In this document: positions 52,108-64,000 of the stretch, piece after piece
How the letters are laid out: each line of letters starts with the position of its first letter
Position numbering within the stretch: the stretch's first letter is position 1
Assembly: GCF_900090045.1 (NCBI RefSeq)
Contig: NC_041787.1
Span: forward strand, 2,477,001-2,541,000
DNA: 64,000 nucleotides
Direction: 5' to 3'
Source: Plasmodium malariae
Lineage: Eukaryota > Apicomplexa > Aconoidasida > Haemosporida > Plasmodiidae
Position numbers and translations under genes: made by a program
Notes under the pieces: generated by a model
Seen by the model: only the letters and a program-made list of their open reading frames with translations
Database searches by the model: none
What the model was told of the DNA's origin: nothing

Positions 52108-52977
52108 ATGAAACAAAAAAATAAGTTTCTCTTTTTTAATATAATTGCTATCTTTATTTTTTTAAGTTGGGTATACTATTTTAACAATGAAGTGCTATGA
52201 TAATGTTTTATAATATTATTTTGTATTATTGATATTTAACTTGTTGTATTTTTAATAATACTTTTCCTTTGAATAAAATTATTTAATGTTTAAATAGGAA
52301 ATATTTATATTTGTTTTTTTTTTTTAGAACACATTTAACATATCTTTGAATGAAAACTGCAGACATCGTAAAAAATTAGATACAAAAATTTATAGATTAC
52401 TTGCAAAATATAAACGGAATAAGGATTCAAGTGTTGTATTTGTTAAAGTAAAGGTTCCAATTAAAGAAGAATATGCAGAAAAAGATGTATTTAACAAGGA
52501 TGAAGTATTAAGAAGAAAAAATAATCAGTCAGGTAAACATATATCCAATAATATCCGAGACTATGAACTATCTAGGAAAAAAAATTCTTCTGTATGCACA
52601 AGAAGAGATTCACATTTTGGAAAAAGAATATATGACCATATATATTATAAAAATCATGTTAGGTTTGCTACGAATAATGATTTTAAGTTTTTAAAAAGTA
52701 GTAAAAAAAGAAAAATAAATATGTTACGTGCTTTATTTATCATATATCTACCCATTGTAATACTAAATATTGCTATGATAGATTTTAGTAGTTGGAACTA
52801 GAAATATTTTCAGGGTTGGAGATACCAATAATTATATTAATATATATATTGCCTATAGTGTTTATGTCATTGGCTATTTTTATCTGTAGGAAGCTTGAAA
52901 AATATGATAAAATGCTATATATAAAAAGTAAAATGAATAATAGGAAATATCGTCCTTTAACTAATATAAGTTTTTAA
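52108..52977 (+). pseudogene. Gene G: exported-protein gene frameshifted between its two membrane spans
   Basis: Exon 1 is 52108-52191 (28 codons, donor GTGCTA; the family's downstream donor has mutated to CT) and exon 2 starts at 52328 after TTTTTTTTTAG, phase 0. The first frame gives 185 residues to a TAG at 52799-52801, with a signal-like exon, PEXEL-like RLLAK at 51-55, the family segment GKRIYDHIYYKNHVR at about 125-140, and the first membrane span at about 163-179. The second span and basic tail (RKLEKYDK, then YIKSKMNN) continue in another frame, open from 52792 to a TAA at 52975-52977. One small indel around 52770-52800, not in a homopolymer, separates them. Subfamily C/G/H. A single-span product is possible; the simplest reading is a recent pseudogene. 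Confidence 0.75.
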
Positions 52978-55900
52978 AAAAATTATGATCATTTATTTTC
53001 TTAGCTACATATATTCATTACAAGCATCAATATAAGTACATAACTTTTATTAATCCACCTTTAGATAAATAGTCTTTTTCATAGGAAACAGTAAAAATAA
53101 ACGTTTTTCATTTTTTGGTGAATTTGAATGTTTTAATATTTTTAAATTTGTATTTTAAAGTATTTTTTTTAGTTTGACAAAAAGTTATATCCTTATATAT
53201 ATATATATGTATATTAAAATATATTATTTTGGAAAAAAAATATATATACATAAATATGTTACAAAATTATTACGGAAAGGCATAATAAAAATAACTTTGT
53301 AGTTATCTTTTGTAGTTTGTGTGTGTAACTGTAAAATATTGTCTTGTTTTTATTATTACCATGTTCTGTCTTAAAAACTATTTGTTGATATATTCAAAGC
53401 GAAGTTTTATTAATATAATATAAAAAATTAATTCCCTCCTTTTTCTTATTAAGGTACAAATTAAATGAATGATTATATATTATTATTTATTGTTGTATAT
53501 TTTATTTGTTTAAATGTACATTGTAAATTATATATTTTATAAAAGTTATTTCATATATTTAATTTTACTTAAAATACAAATTCATTATATGAGAGCTAAG
53601 AATAAATTAAAATAAAAACAAATCGATGTAACTTATTGCATCAGATTTTAGGAGTAATTTAAAATAATATAGAGAATAATTACTTTATATTTATTTTACT
53701 TTGTTGTCCGTTTTTACTAAACAATTTGTTTAATGAATAATTAAAATGTAACATAAGGCACAAAAATGTAAAAAACTTTTATGACATTTTAAATATCAGA
53801 AGAAAGAGATAAACATCTTTTTGTTTATTTTTATTTTATTTTATGCTGTAAACAGTTTTTAATATTATTGTGCACTAAATATTATTATATTTTAAAATTT
53901 CTAGTAAATATTAAATTCCATTTTGTATATTTAACATAGAATGTTAATTTAATTTTTTTTTTTTGTTTGTTTTCCAATGTCTGCTTTTAATAATATTGGG
54001 AAATATTGCGGAATATTAAGAATTTTGAATATTTAGTAATTAAGAATGTTTATTATTTATATTTATTCTACATTTTGTTCTGAATATTTACTGAATTATT
54101 TATTTTATGATGAGTGTGTTGATTTTTTTTGTTTTTGTTTTTTTTTTTAATAATCTTATATTAGATAAATTTATGTAGACGTATGTGCACTGTGAAGATA
54201 TTAAACCAATTTTGAACATTGTAAATTAATTAGTAAAAATAAATATTATAGTACGTTGTGAGAGTTAAGTGAAATATAAGTTATTGTAAAAAATTATACA
54301 GATGAAAATCCGATTTAGTAATAATTTTAAAGATTAATTAAAATATATAAATTTGTGATATTATATTTTAGTGCAACTATTAATAGGCGTAGTATAGGTT
54401 AATAGACTTAATATATTTAATGTAATGATTATTCTATAGTTAAAAAATGAAACAATAGGTGCACAAGATTTCAATATAAAATATATTAAATATAAGTTCA
54501 TTTACTTTTGAACAGAGATTAAAGAAACTGTTCATAAGAACTATTAATATTATAACACTAAGAATATTATTATTTAAAAGAAAAATAATATATTATTATA
54601 AAAGTTATATTCAAGGGAAATGAAAATTACGAGTGACAATATATATAGAAGGGTTTAAAAATGTTATGGAGTTAATGCAGTTACACATATGTTTTAAATA
54701 ATAGTTTTTCTTTATAATGTATAAGTTTACATAGGAACAAATTATATATTTGATAAAAAGATAAAAACTCTTAATATATAATTCTTTAACTTTTCTGAAT
54801 ATGTATAATTAATGAATATAAATTGACATGGATATTATTAATAAATATAACACTCAAAAAGTATTATGGGAAAATATAATTATAAAAAATGTCAAACTAA
54901 ATTAGTTTCATGAGAACCTAAAAACCATTTATGAAATAGAACATAAAAATTTTGCCGTTATATACTCTTTGAAGAATACACTATCAATTTTTAATATTCC
55001 CTACATATAATTGTTGTAAAAATAATAAATTATAATATATAAAAAAGTTAGAAAATTTTAAGGTCGAAATGAGAATTGTTCTAAATATGTATGTAGTTAT
55101 ATATATAAATATACACTCAGTTCACATATAACGTTATGAAATAAAAAATATATATATCTTATTTTTCTATAGTGCTCAAAGGTAATATGCAGTATATGGT
55201 ATAAACAAAAATGTTAAGTTTTTTTTATTTTTTTTTAATATAATTAATTACTTTTTAAAAGAGTAATTTTATTACAGAAATTGTTTTAATTTTATTTTTG
55301 TGTAATTAAAATAATATATTTAATTTTTCTTATTTATAATTATTTAAGTAATAAATGTTATAAACATTGAAGAATAAAATTATTGGAACATAAATATTTC
55401 TACTTTAAAAGGCATATTTCATAAAATAAATGTAATTTACTTTATTTATATTAGTTAGTTAAACGTTATAGTTTAGTATGTGATTTAAAAGAATTCATAT
55501 ATATAAATTAATAAAAAATATATTAGAAGTTAAATTTTCTAAAGAATTTTCAAGATGAAAATACAATTTTGATTTTGCTATAATACATTATATACCATAT
55601 ATTAAGATTTATTTAGGATTTTATTTATTTTGTAAATTATTTTGTTTAAATTTATTATTGAAGTTTCTTTTTTAAAATTATAGCAATTACAAGAAATATC
55701 ATTTTAATAAATTTATTTCTAAGTTTCAATATTTTTTTTTTTATTAATATTTGTATTTTTATAGATCTTATAAATCCATTTTATTTTTAGAGAAGAAAAA
55801 TAGAAAATAATTGAATTTCCCAAAATTTATGTATTTTGTTTTTAGTAATAATAAATAAAATATATTTTTATAAATTGTATAATAATTATAAAATTCTATT

Positions 55901-57593
55901 TATAATAATTTTATACAGAATTAAAAAATCGTTAATTAGGTCATATATTTTTAAAATAAAAAGCAAATTGATGTATATTCATTCCAAAGATAAAACCTTT
56001 AAAATAATAGTGCATAGATGATCTACATATCCTATGTATATATTACGGATTAACTTTCAAAATGTACAATAAAATAATAAATTATCTTTTTTTTACGTTT
56101 TTTCCATCCTATTAGAACTATTATATTTCATATAATGATTTAAGTCCTTTAGCTATAGTATAATGCTCAAATAGTTTAAGTACTCAAAATACCTTTAGTT
56201 ATAGGAAACATAGGAAAAAAAAATAATAATCTTATTACTAATATTCATTTATGTTCCTATTCAAGCCGTATAATTTTATATTTTTTTTTTAAATAAAAAA
56301 CAAAATCCTAAATAGGAAGGAAGCAGTTTTACTTTATTATCTTTCTGAAAATTATTAATAACTGAAATTTTTAGTTCTTATGTTAGATAATTAATATATA
56401 TATATATAAAAGAAATTACTATTACATTTGGTTGATTAATTGAATGTCTGTTGATATATAAATAATTTTCCTCATATTATTTTATTAATTATGTTTATTA
56501 ATTACATAATAAATGTTAAAATAATATTAACATATTTTCATTATATAAAAAAATGTAAAATAAAAGAAACGAAATATATATAAACTTTAATCTAAATATC
56601 ATATATATATAAAACTTAAAAATAAATACCTATATAATATTTATATTAATAGTTTAAGCATTTTTGCTACGTTATGAATTACCAGTATATATTCGTGTAC
56701 GAATAATGAATTTATATTCTTTAAAAAAAAAAAAAAAAAAGGTTTTTATATAAAAATGTTTTTCACGAATTTTTCAAATACTACAATTGTTAATATTTTA
56801 ATATACATTTATATTAATGGTTATGTGTAATATTTATTGGAACTTAAGCTTTTTGATTATAACACTTAAGAATAGTCCATAACTTATTTTGTGATTTACA
56901 GGCTCTAATTGAAAGTTCAAAATAATAATTCTTTGGGAATAAAACATTAAGTTTTATTATGTATGAATTTTATATATGAAACATGTATTCAAATGTTAAA
57001 TTAAGAAAAAAAAATTATTTAATTTGTACGAATAATAATGTTATTCTTCAATTCATACTTTTAATACCACATTTCTTGAATTTCTACTAAAATTAATAAA
57101 AAGTTTAAAAGAAATTAGATTAAAGTTTTTATACGAAAAATAAAAATAAAATAAGAAATTTAAATGTAAAGTTTATTTACTTTTAATTGTTAAGTGTTTT
57201 AATAAATTTAATTATCTATTATGAAAAATAATAATTTTAGTATATGAATAAAAATACTTAATGTTTCATATAGACCTGTAAAAATACTAAAAATTTTGTA
57301 TGTATATATATATGAAATTAAAAATATTTAATTATTCAAATTAAAGCTACAACATTTTTTATAATATTTTTTTAGAATTAATTTATCAAAAATTATGATA
57401 CTATATATATATATTTTTTTTACCCTTCATTTTAGGTAGCAGAATATATTAGGTATGCAACATAAAGGAACTATTCATAGACAAATATTCGTATAGTTAT
57501 CCATATTTTTTTTTATTTTTCTTTTACAAATATAAAAAACCTAAAAGTAAGATATATAATTAATAATTATTAGGTGAGATACATCTCTGAATT
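52978..57593. other. Intergenic region, no gene seen
   Basis: The proximal 900 bases are the shared exported-gene 3' flank (53090-53170 like 46190-46260; 53752-53850 like 24545-24645). Further right there is only A+T-rich DNA with an A run at about 56724-56740. A plus-strand frame at 55836-56021 is Lys/Ile/Tyr-rich without motif and is not supported. Confidence 0.5.
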
Positions 57594-57644
57594 ATGAAAT
57601 CGCTTATTATATGGATATTTTTATCATATATCTTATCAGTCAAG
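57594..57644 (+). other. Candidate orphan signal-peptide exon
   Basis: An ATG at 57594 opens 17 codons with a short, strongly hydrophobic stretch (SLIIWIFLSYILS) followed by Val-Lys and a good donor GTAAAA at 57645. That is the shape of a first exon of a secreted Plasmodium protein. No matching second exon is visible downstream; the next possible splice signals (near 57870) lead nowhere. It may be a relic of a lost gene or chance. It differs from the exon 1 of genes A-H. Confidence 0.3.
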
Positions 57645-59989
57645 GTAAAATTTTATTGTATTTTCCAAATTACTTATTAGGTAATAACGTATTCATTATG
57701 ATTTATAAAACGTTATACATATTAAAAAGTTCTTTTAAAAATAACATATATATATATATATATTAATTTGAGTCGATGGTAAATTTTTTGAGAACGTAAT
57801 AATGTTTTTTTCACATTGTACTCTAAATATCATTTCATTATTAAACATACTAAAAATAAATTCCTCACAAGGTAAGAAATATTGTTATGTTGTTATAAAA
57901 TTATAAAATTTCTACACTATATTAAATAAAAATAGTTTAAATAAATTAGTTGTTTAATAATTAATGTAAAAATGTTATCCAATAATATAATATATATGTC
58001 ATTAAAGTAATTCTTATGTAGGACAATAATATGATCTTGAGTGTTATATTTGTCTGAATCACATTTCGAATATTAGATTACATATTAATCTATTGTATTT
58101 ATTTATATATATATATATATATATTTATACAAAATGATATACATTTTATATATATAAGTTATATGTACAACATATCTTTTAATTTCATCAAAAGAAATTA
58201 ACCATTAAGAAATAAAACGAAAATTTTACTTAAAATTTCAATAATTAATTTTCTATTATTTAATCTATATATATTTCTGTTTGTCATTTTTTAAATATAT
58301 TAAAATATTTTTTTTTTTTGTTAATATATTATTTATTATTGTATTTTAATATCGGATAAAATTCATTGCACGTTTCTATTATTTACTGATTGCAGTTCTT
58401 CATAAGTCATACAAAATTAATAATGATTTGTATAAATTTTTTAAGTTTTGTTGATAGTATTATCCATCTATTATTTTTGTTATTATTTAAAACATAATAT
58501 TTAATATTAAGAGGATATATTGAATATTTAAAGTATTAATATAAGCTAAATGAAATTCTAAATAAATAAAAAGTAATATGAACGAAATTGAAAATATACG
58601 TAAAAGTAATTTTATTTAGAAAAATGTAGTTTTTTAAATAACAAATTATAAGTTTTTCTTATATTATATGTATAAATTTACAATATAAGAATTGTGGTAT
58701 ATATCATTATGGAAATTGTGTAGACACATTAAATTTATAATTTATATTATATTACAGAAGAGTTAATAATTACCAAAATGTTATAATAGTGTGCGCATTC
58801 TTAAATAATAATATATTTGAAATATGATATATGAATATTTTTTTTTTTATAAATATGTTTAATTTTATGAACGCTCTTTCATATATATATATATGATTAT
58901 CGAATAGAATGATGTTTTGTAGGAACTGTAATTATAGATTATTTTAATAGTATTATCCTAGATTATAATTATACAAATTATCTTAATATAGAATACGTGA
59001 TATTCATGTTATGTTTTACTTAATTTAATTTAACTAATAGGATTACATATTACCGTTATATGTTTAATTTATTTAATATCACATTCCATAGATATAACAT
59101 AGATTTATGAATATTTTATTTAAAAATTTTATCAGACATATGAAAATTTAATTATCGTATCATAAAAATAATTATATAAGCGTTAATGTTGCATTAATAT
59201 AAATAATATATTTATTATTAGAACTTTTTAGTAGTTTTAATGAAATTTTCATATTACCATTATACAAAGTACTAAAATTATGTATATATGTTTAATGAAT
59301 TTTCTCATATATATATATTATATAGTTAGATGTTTTATTATAAGTACTATATATCCTAATTATTTTATCCTTGAGTTATTACGTTAATATTGGTTATGTA
59401 GTTAATATTAATGTATTATTGTATCTCCATTATATTCTCAACATATATAGTAAATTTATATAAAATAATTATCCTTTAATTTTATGTTGTGTTTTTTTAG
59501 ATACTTCATCTTGTTTACTGGCATATTGTTATATTAAATCTGTATATTTCTTTTAGAAACATGTTAATATGTATAATGTTACATTTGAATTATTATTAAT
59601 GAAGTATTTTGATTTAACATTTTTTATTTTTATATTGTTTTAAAGTACTCTTTAATTAACTTGTTCAAATACAAATTCATAAGAAATGATGTGTCCACTG
59701 ATGAAAATTTATAAATTAGAATTTGATGAATTATGATATTTTATATAATATATGCTGTCTACAGAATACATTTGATAATTTTAGATCAATTTATCGGTAA
59801 ATTTTCACTATTTTTTCAAGATAATTAAAAATATTTAGTTTCTTTCCTATAGAATTAAAGAAAAATGTCTAGATGAAATTAACTCATTTTAAAAAAATTA
59901 CATATCGTAAATTCAACTCCTTCAAAAAAAATTATTTATGTCAAAGTAATTAGAGGAATTGTAGAAAGAGAATCTATATTTTTAATTGG
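57645..59989. repeat. Non-coding part of duplicated module, copy 2
   Basis: From about 58000 the sequence is collinear with about 40500-42560 (anchors given for the first copy). No gene is seen. It contains (TA)n tracts at about 57751-57766 and 58107-58124. Confidence 0.5.
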
Positions 59990-60200
59990 AATTAATTGTG
60001 GTGTTAGGAAAAAAAAAAGAAGAAAAATAATATAATAAGAGTTAATGTAATTATTGGATATAAAGAGATAAACCATTAAAAATCAGCATGTGGATTTGCT
60101 TCTTCTCACGATAGCAAACATTATACTGAGCATTTTTTAGTAACTGATTTTTATTGAGAATCAGTAGCTTCATATAGATAATTCAATTATTTTAAGAACG
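59990..60200 (-). pseudogene. Decayed copy of the small membrane-segment ORF
   Basis: Minus-strand counterpart of the ORF at 42582-42860. A hydrophobic stretch IITLTLIILF followed by a Phe run and NTTIN aligns with IITLTFIALF and its terminal TIN, and DNA similarity continues on both sides. Upstream codons contain several stops. The family is unknown. Confidence 0.4.
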
Positions 60201-62531
60201 GTAAATGTTTATATTAAAATATATGACTATTGTGATTAGCATATTAATATTTAATCATTTTCAACTGCATGCAAGAATTATTGACTTTTTTTGTAACATC
60301 AATTTATACGACTGTTAAATAATTAGTAACATTTTTCAGCATAGATGAGAAGACAGGATATATTAATTGAATTATGAAAACTTTCTAGATATAATAAAAC
60401 ATATAATTTATGCATTAAATTATAAGATTGTAAAAATATAAACAGTTTTTCTTTGTAGAACTTCGGAATATTTGTTACTTTAAATTACAGATGAAACCAT
60501 GTAAACAAAAAATTATTTTAAGTAAAAATTAAATTTTTAAATAAACGAATTATTTTTTGAAAATACAGTATTATATATCTAGTATGAAAATGAAAATAAT
60601 ATTTTGAAAATTGAATTTTAAAATTATTTTATGTTCAACTTGTTATATAGCTATATATTAATAATATTTTTTATTAAATATAAAAAACATATAAAGTGAA
60701 AAGCATATAAAATTTATTGTGCTATTTATATGTATAAAGACACAATTGTACTGTAATATATATATGTAACAAGAGAAAAATTGATTATTTTGCTATAAAA
60801 TTAAACTATTTGTTTATTATTTCTTAATTTAGGAAAGACTGAAATTATTTAGCGAAATAAAAAACTACATAAAAACAGATGTTTTAAAAATATGTTTACA
60901 AACTATGAATGTTTCTAAAACAAAAAAATTGAATTTATAAGCAAATTTTTATCAGTATTTTAATATATAGTGTTCTTAGTTTTCGTATTTTATTTTATAA
61001 TATATATTTATTACTATTATACAATTTTAACTGGGTTAACATTTATTATATATGGTAATATTATGTTAGAGTAAAAAGGTGGCATTCATAAAATGTATGA
61101 AAACCCAAAGAAATTTAAAATGTTATTTTATAAATATCGGGCTAAAATCGATATTAACTTATATCAGTGTAAATACAATAGTGTTACCTTTTTGTGTAAC
61201 TTTTTTTAGTTTATTTTTTTGTAGAAGTGTAATATTTAAAAAAAAAAAAAAATTGAATTTTATATTAGATGATTAGATTTATTTATTAATTTAAGAACTA
61301 TTTTGTAATTTATCATTTTTTGTCTGCTATAATATATAGAGAACATAAATATATTAATGGAGTGTATTTTTGCTGTTAAAGATATTTTTATCAAAATATT
61401 ATTTTATGTTTATTAAATTACATTTCTAAAATATGTTTCTAATATAATTTATTTGCAAATGAATAAACAAAAAATAATTTATTTTTTCAAAATTTATAAG
61501 TATACAAATTATTATATTGTATATTTTGCGGAATTATATATTTTTCATTTTTTTGTATTCATTGTGTACATATAAATTCAGGTTATAACATTCATATTGT
61601 AAATATGTTTCATTAGAAAAACATATAATTTCATATGCTATTGTAAAGCAAGATTTTTATAACAATTTTTCTTTATATACTTTTTTTTTTTTTTTTAATT
61701 TAATACCACTTTTAAAAGTATAAATTTTATTAAAAAAAATATATAATTGGAACAAATTTTAAATATTATCATTTAGAAATAACGGTAAAAATAAATATTA
61801 ATTAGAAATTATAATATTCAAAATTTATTAGAGAAACACGAACAACTTTGATTTTTTATTTTCCTTATATATATTTTTTTTTTCTTACAAATGAAAATCT
61901 AATTTTTATTTTAAAATTATATCATGAATCATATGAAATACGAGATTTATAATTAATTTAGCACCAATTTTATGAAATTTTTTGTTTTTTCGTTTATCAT
62001 TACAATTATTATATTGTTATGATAATTAATAGATTTTAAAAATATCAATCATTTGCTCCGAAATATAATATTTAGCAAAAAAGAATTATCAATAAGAAAA
62101 TATTATTAAAATTAGCAATTATTTCTTAATATGCAGAAACATATTATTAATTATATTTTATATAAATTGAATATTTTTTACTATTATGAAATATTATTTT
62201 TATTTTATTTAAAAAGGGATTAATAAAAAAAATTTTTTGATTAAGGTAACTTATTAAATAACTAAATTAAGTGTTTTAAATAATTATGAATACATTCAAA
62301 TTATGTTATAATTAATGTTAGTTTTTTATAAATAACATTAATGTTAAAATAAGGTAATAACATTTTAGAGTTCTCTTATATTTTCTATGTTGTAAAATGT
62401 ATTATACTTATTATATGGATATTATTAATTTTTTATGAAAAACATTTTTAGTGTTTCTTGTCATTGAAAGAATATTTATTATCAATAATTTGTTATTAAC
62501 AGGAAATAATACAATATTAGGAATCTACATT
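60201..62531. repeat. 5' flank of gene H, module copy 2
   Basis: Collinear with 42861-45228 as described for copy 1. A frame at 61079-61276 (+) is not kept in the other copy and has no motif. The block at 62321-62440 matches the 5' flanks of genes D and G and probably lies in the promoter region of gene H. Confidence 0.5.
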
Positions 62532-63373
62532 ATGAAAAGGAAATTTAAGTTATTGTTTTTTATTAAAATTGAGACATTTATCTTTTTAACACGGATGTGT
62601 CGTTTTAATAATGATGTGGTATAATATGTTTTAATTAAAGTTATCTTTGTTATTCAATTTTTTTCTTTTTTAGTTCTAATAATATTTATTTTTAGCATGG
62701 ATTTTTTTATTTTTTTAAATGGTATATATTACTTTTGTTACTTTAGAGTACTTTTGTAAATATTTAGATGAGAAAGAAATTAGTGATAAAAAATCATGTA
62801 CAAGAACTTATCGTTTACTAGCAATGCATAATAAGGAAATGTGCTTAAATTCCGTATGGAAAAAAGAAGATATTCTAAATAATGGAGATTATGAAAAGAA
62901 ACATATATCTAATAATAAAAGAGTATCCAAAGGAAAAAATAAACTGCGAAATGAATGTACATCCATTAATTCAAGAGCCTATAAACAAGCTTGGAAAAGT
63001 AAATCTTCTGTGTACAATAGTGTAAATACTTATTCTGGAAAAAGAATGTTAGACAAAATATATTATAAAAATGTACGTAGGTATAGTACAAATGCTGATT
63101 TTAAGTTTATAAAAATATGTATACAAAAAAAAATATGAGGCATTTTTTGCTTTATTTATCTTCCATTTAGTAGTTGGAGTAGCATTAGCTATGTTAATAT
63201 ATTTGTTGTATGATAGCCTAGGCTCTATAAGCACTATAGATTTATTAAAATATTTTGGATCATTATATATATTATGGATTATAGTTTTAGTAAGGCTTTT
63301 TTATATCCTAAGAAAAACTGCAAACCATAAAGAATTATTACATTTAAAAAGTAAAATGAACTTCACAGAATAA
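62532..63373 (+). pseudogene. Gene H: exported-protein gene with a frameshift in an A run
   Basis: Exon 1 is 62532-62618 (29 codons, tandem GTGGTA donor) and exon 2 starts at 62749, using the AG of TTTAGAG that keeps phase 0. The first frame gives 158 residues, with a signal-like exon, PEXEL-like RLLAM at 51-55 (fifth residue Met) and the subfamily segment GKRMLDKIYYKN at about 126-137. It stops at a TGA at 63136-63138, just after a run of nine A at 63125-63133. The next frame, entered across that run, continues with a first membrane span from about 63140, a second around 63250-63310, and a tail with HLKSKMN ending in a TAA at 63371-63373. One base more or less in the run would join the two. 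It is either a slippage pseudogene or a sequence error. The tail is also shortened relative to the family. Confidence 0.75.
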
Positions 63374-64000
63374 CATTCATTACATAAAATAGTATTTTAT
63401 GACTATTAAAATATATAATTTTCTAATTGATAAACACAATTAACGAACATATCTATAATTTCAGAGATACAATAGGTAGACCTGCAGATGACGGGTTTTT
63501 TTGATCCTCAAGAGTAAAAAGTTACATTTTTAATTTTTTTTATAAATGTGAATATTTTAAACTTTTCCACATTTAATTTTAAATTATCTTTTCATTTTAC
63601 AACAATATTATCATTTATATATATAATTTTGTATATAACAAGATTTTTTTGAAAAATGTATGTAGCTTCATAAATATATATAAAAGAACAGTTTATATAT
63701 TTTCATTGATGTATGTGTCAATTTATGTTTGTAATTGTAAAAAAAACATTCTGGACTCTTTTTTATCTTATTTTAGTCTTATTTTCTATTTTTTGCAGAA
63801 ATTAAAAAATGTATGATTAATTTTTCTTATTAAGAATAAACATAACTTGTTTTTCTTTTGAAGAAACAACGTGAATGAATATACTAATATTGTTATATAT
63901 ATGTTTTCATTTTTTTCTTTTTTTTGTTTGTGTATACATAACAGATGAATAACTAGTTAAATCAATCTTATCAAAATACAATTTGTTTTTTTACGTTTGA
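63374..64000 (+). repeat. Exported-gene 3'-flank block (gene H copy)
   Basis: Matches 23760-24260 downstream of gene D over more than 500 bases (acctgcagatgac at 63480; aaaagttacatttttaat; tgtatgattaatt near 63811). The first codons after the gene H stop still read HSLHKIVFY in frame, a relic of the family tail. The block runs to the end of the window. Confidence 0.6.

Noticed and set aside
55836..56021. 61-codon plus-strand Lys/Ile/Tyr frame
   Set aside because: Low complexity, no start context, motif or paralogue; indistinguishable from background.

Overview
The window is extremely A+T-rich eukaryotic DNA with long T and A runs and (TA)n tracts. Genes are sparse, small and spliced, with a short signal-peptide exon followed by a longer second exon. 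The gene families point to a subtelomere of a malaria parasite of the Plasmodium malariae group. They are two-exon exported proteins with a PEXEL-like motif (R-x-L-x-E or a variant) and two membrane spans, including fam-l members; STP1 genes with a Trp-rich cytoplasmic exon; and pir genes. To my knowledge fam-l is restricted to P. malariae and its close relatives. No rRNA, tRNA, CRISPR, prokaryote-type operon or telomere repeat was seen. Exon joins are read by eye and need transcript support.

Layout, left to right: a heavily decayed STP1 copy on the minus strand (about 1.8-4.3 kb) with its 5' flank; exported gene A (7.0-7.8 kb, +); a complete fam-l gene B (13.1-14.0 kb, +); exported gene C (19.1-19.9 kb, +); a truncated STP1 relic (20.8-22.0 kb, -); exported gene D with displaced splice sites and a premature stop (22.9-23.7 kb, +); exported gene E (27.5-28.3 kb, +), a paralogue of A including its flanks; a three-exon pir pseudogene (31.1-32.3 kb, -); a nearly complete four-exon STP1 gene broken only by small frameshifts next to A runs (36.3-38.9 kb, -); a small membrane-segment ORF of unknown family (42.6-42.9 kb, -); a fam-l pseudogene F (45.2-46.0 kb, +); a second pir pseudogene with two nonsense codons (47.8-48.5 kb, +); a frameshifted exported gene G preceded by an orphan first exon (52.0-53.0 kb, +); an orphan signal-peptide exon (57.6 kb, +); and a frameshifted exported gene H (62.5-63.4 kb, +). 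The gene letters A-H are used throughout.

All eight exported-protein loci point the same way (+), while all three STP1 copies point the other way (-). Loci are separated by 2-5 kb of A+T-rich DNA that is not random: it carries paralogous blocks (STP1 5' flank, exported-gene 3' flank, a 4-5 kb module repeated at 40.5-45.3 and 58.0-62.6 kb). The picture is of a multigene region growing by segmental duplication and decaying by indels in homopolymers, nonsense changes and splice-site drift. Intact products (A, B, C, E) would be expected to enter the secretory pathway and be exported to the infected red cell; no specific function can be assigned from sequence.
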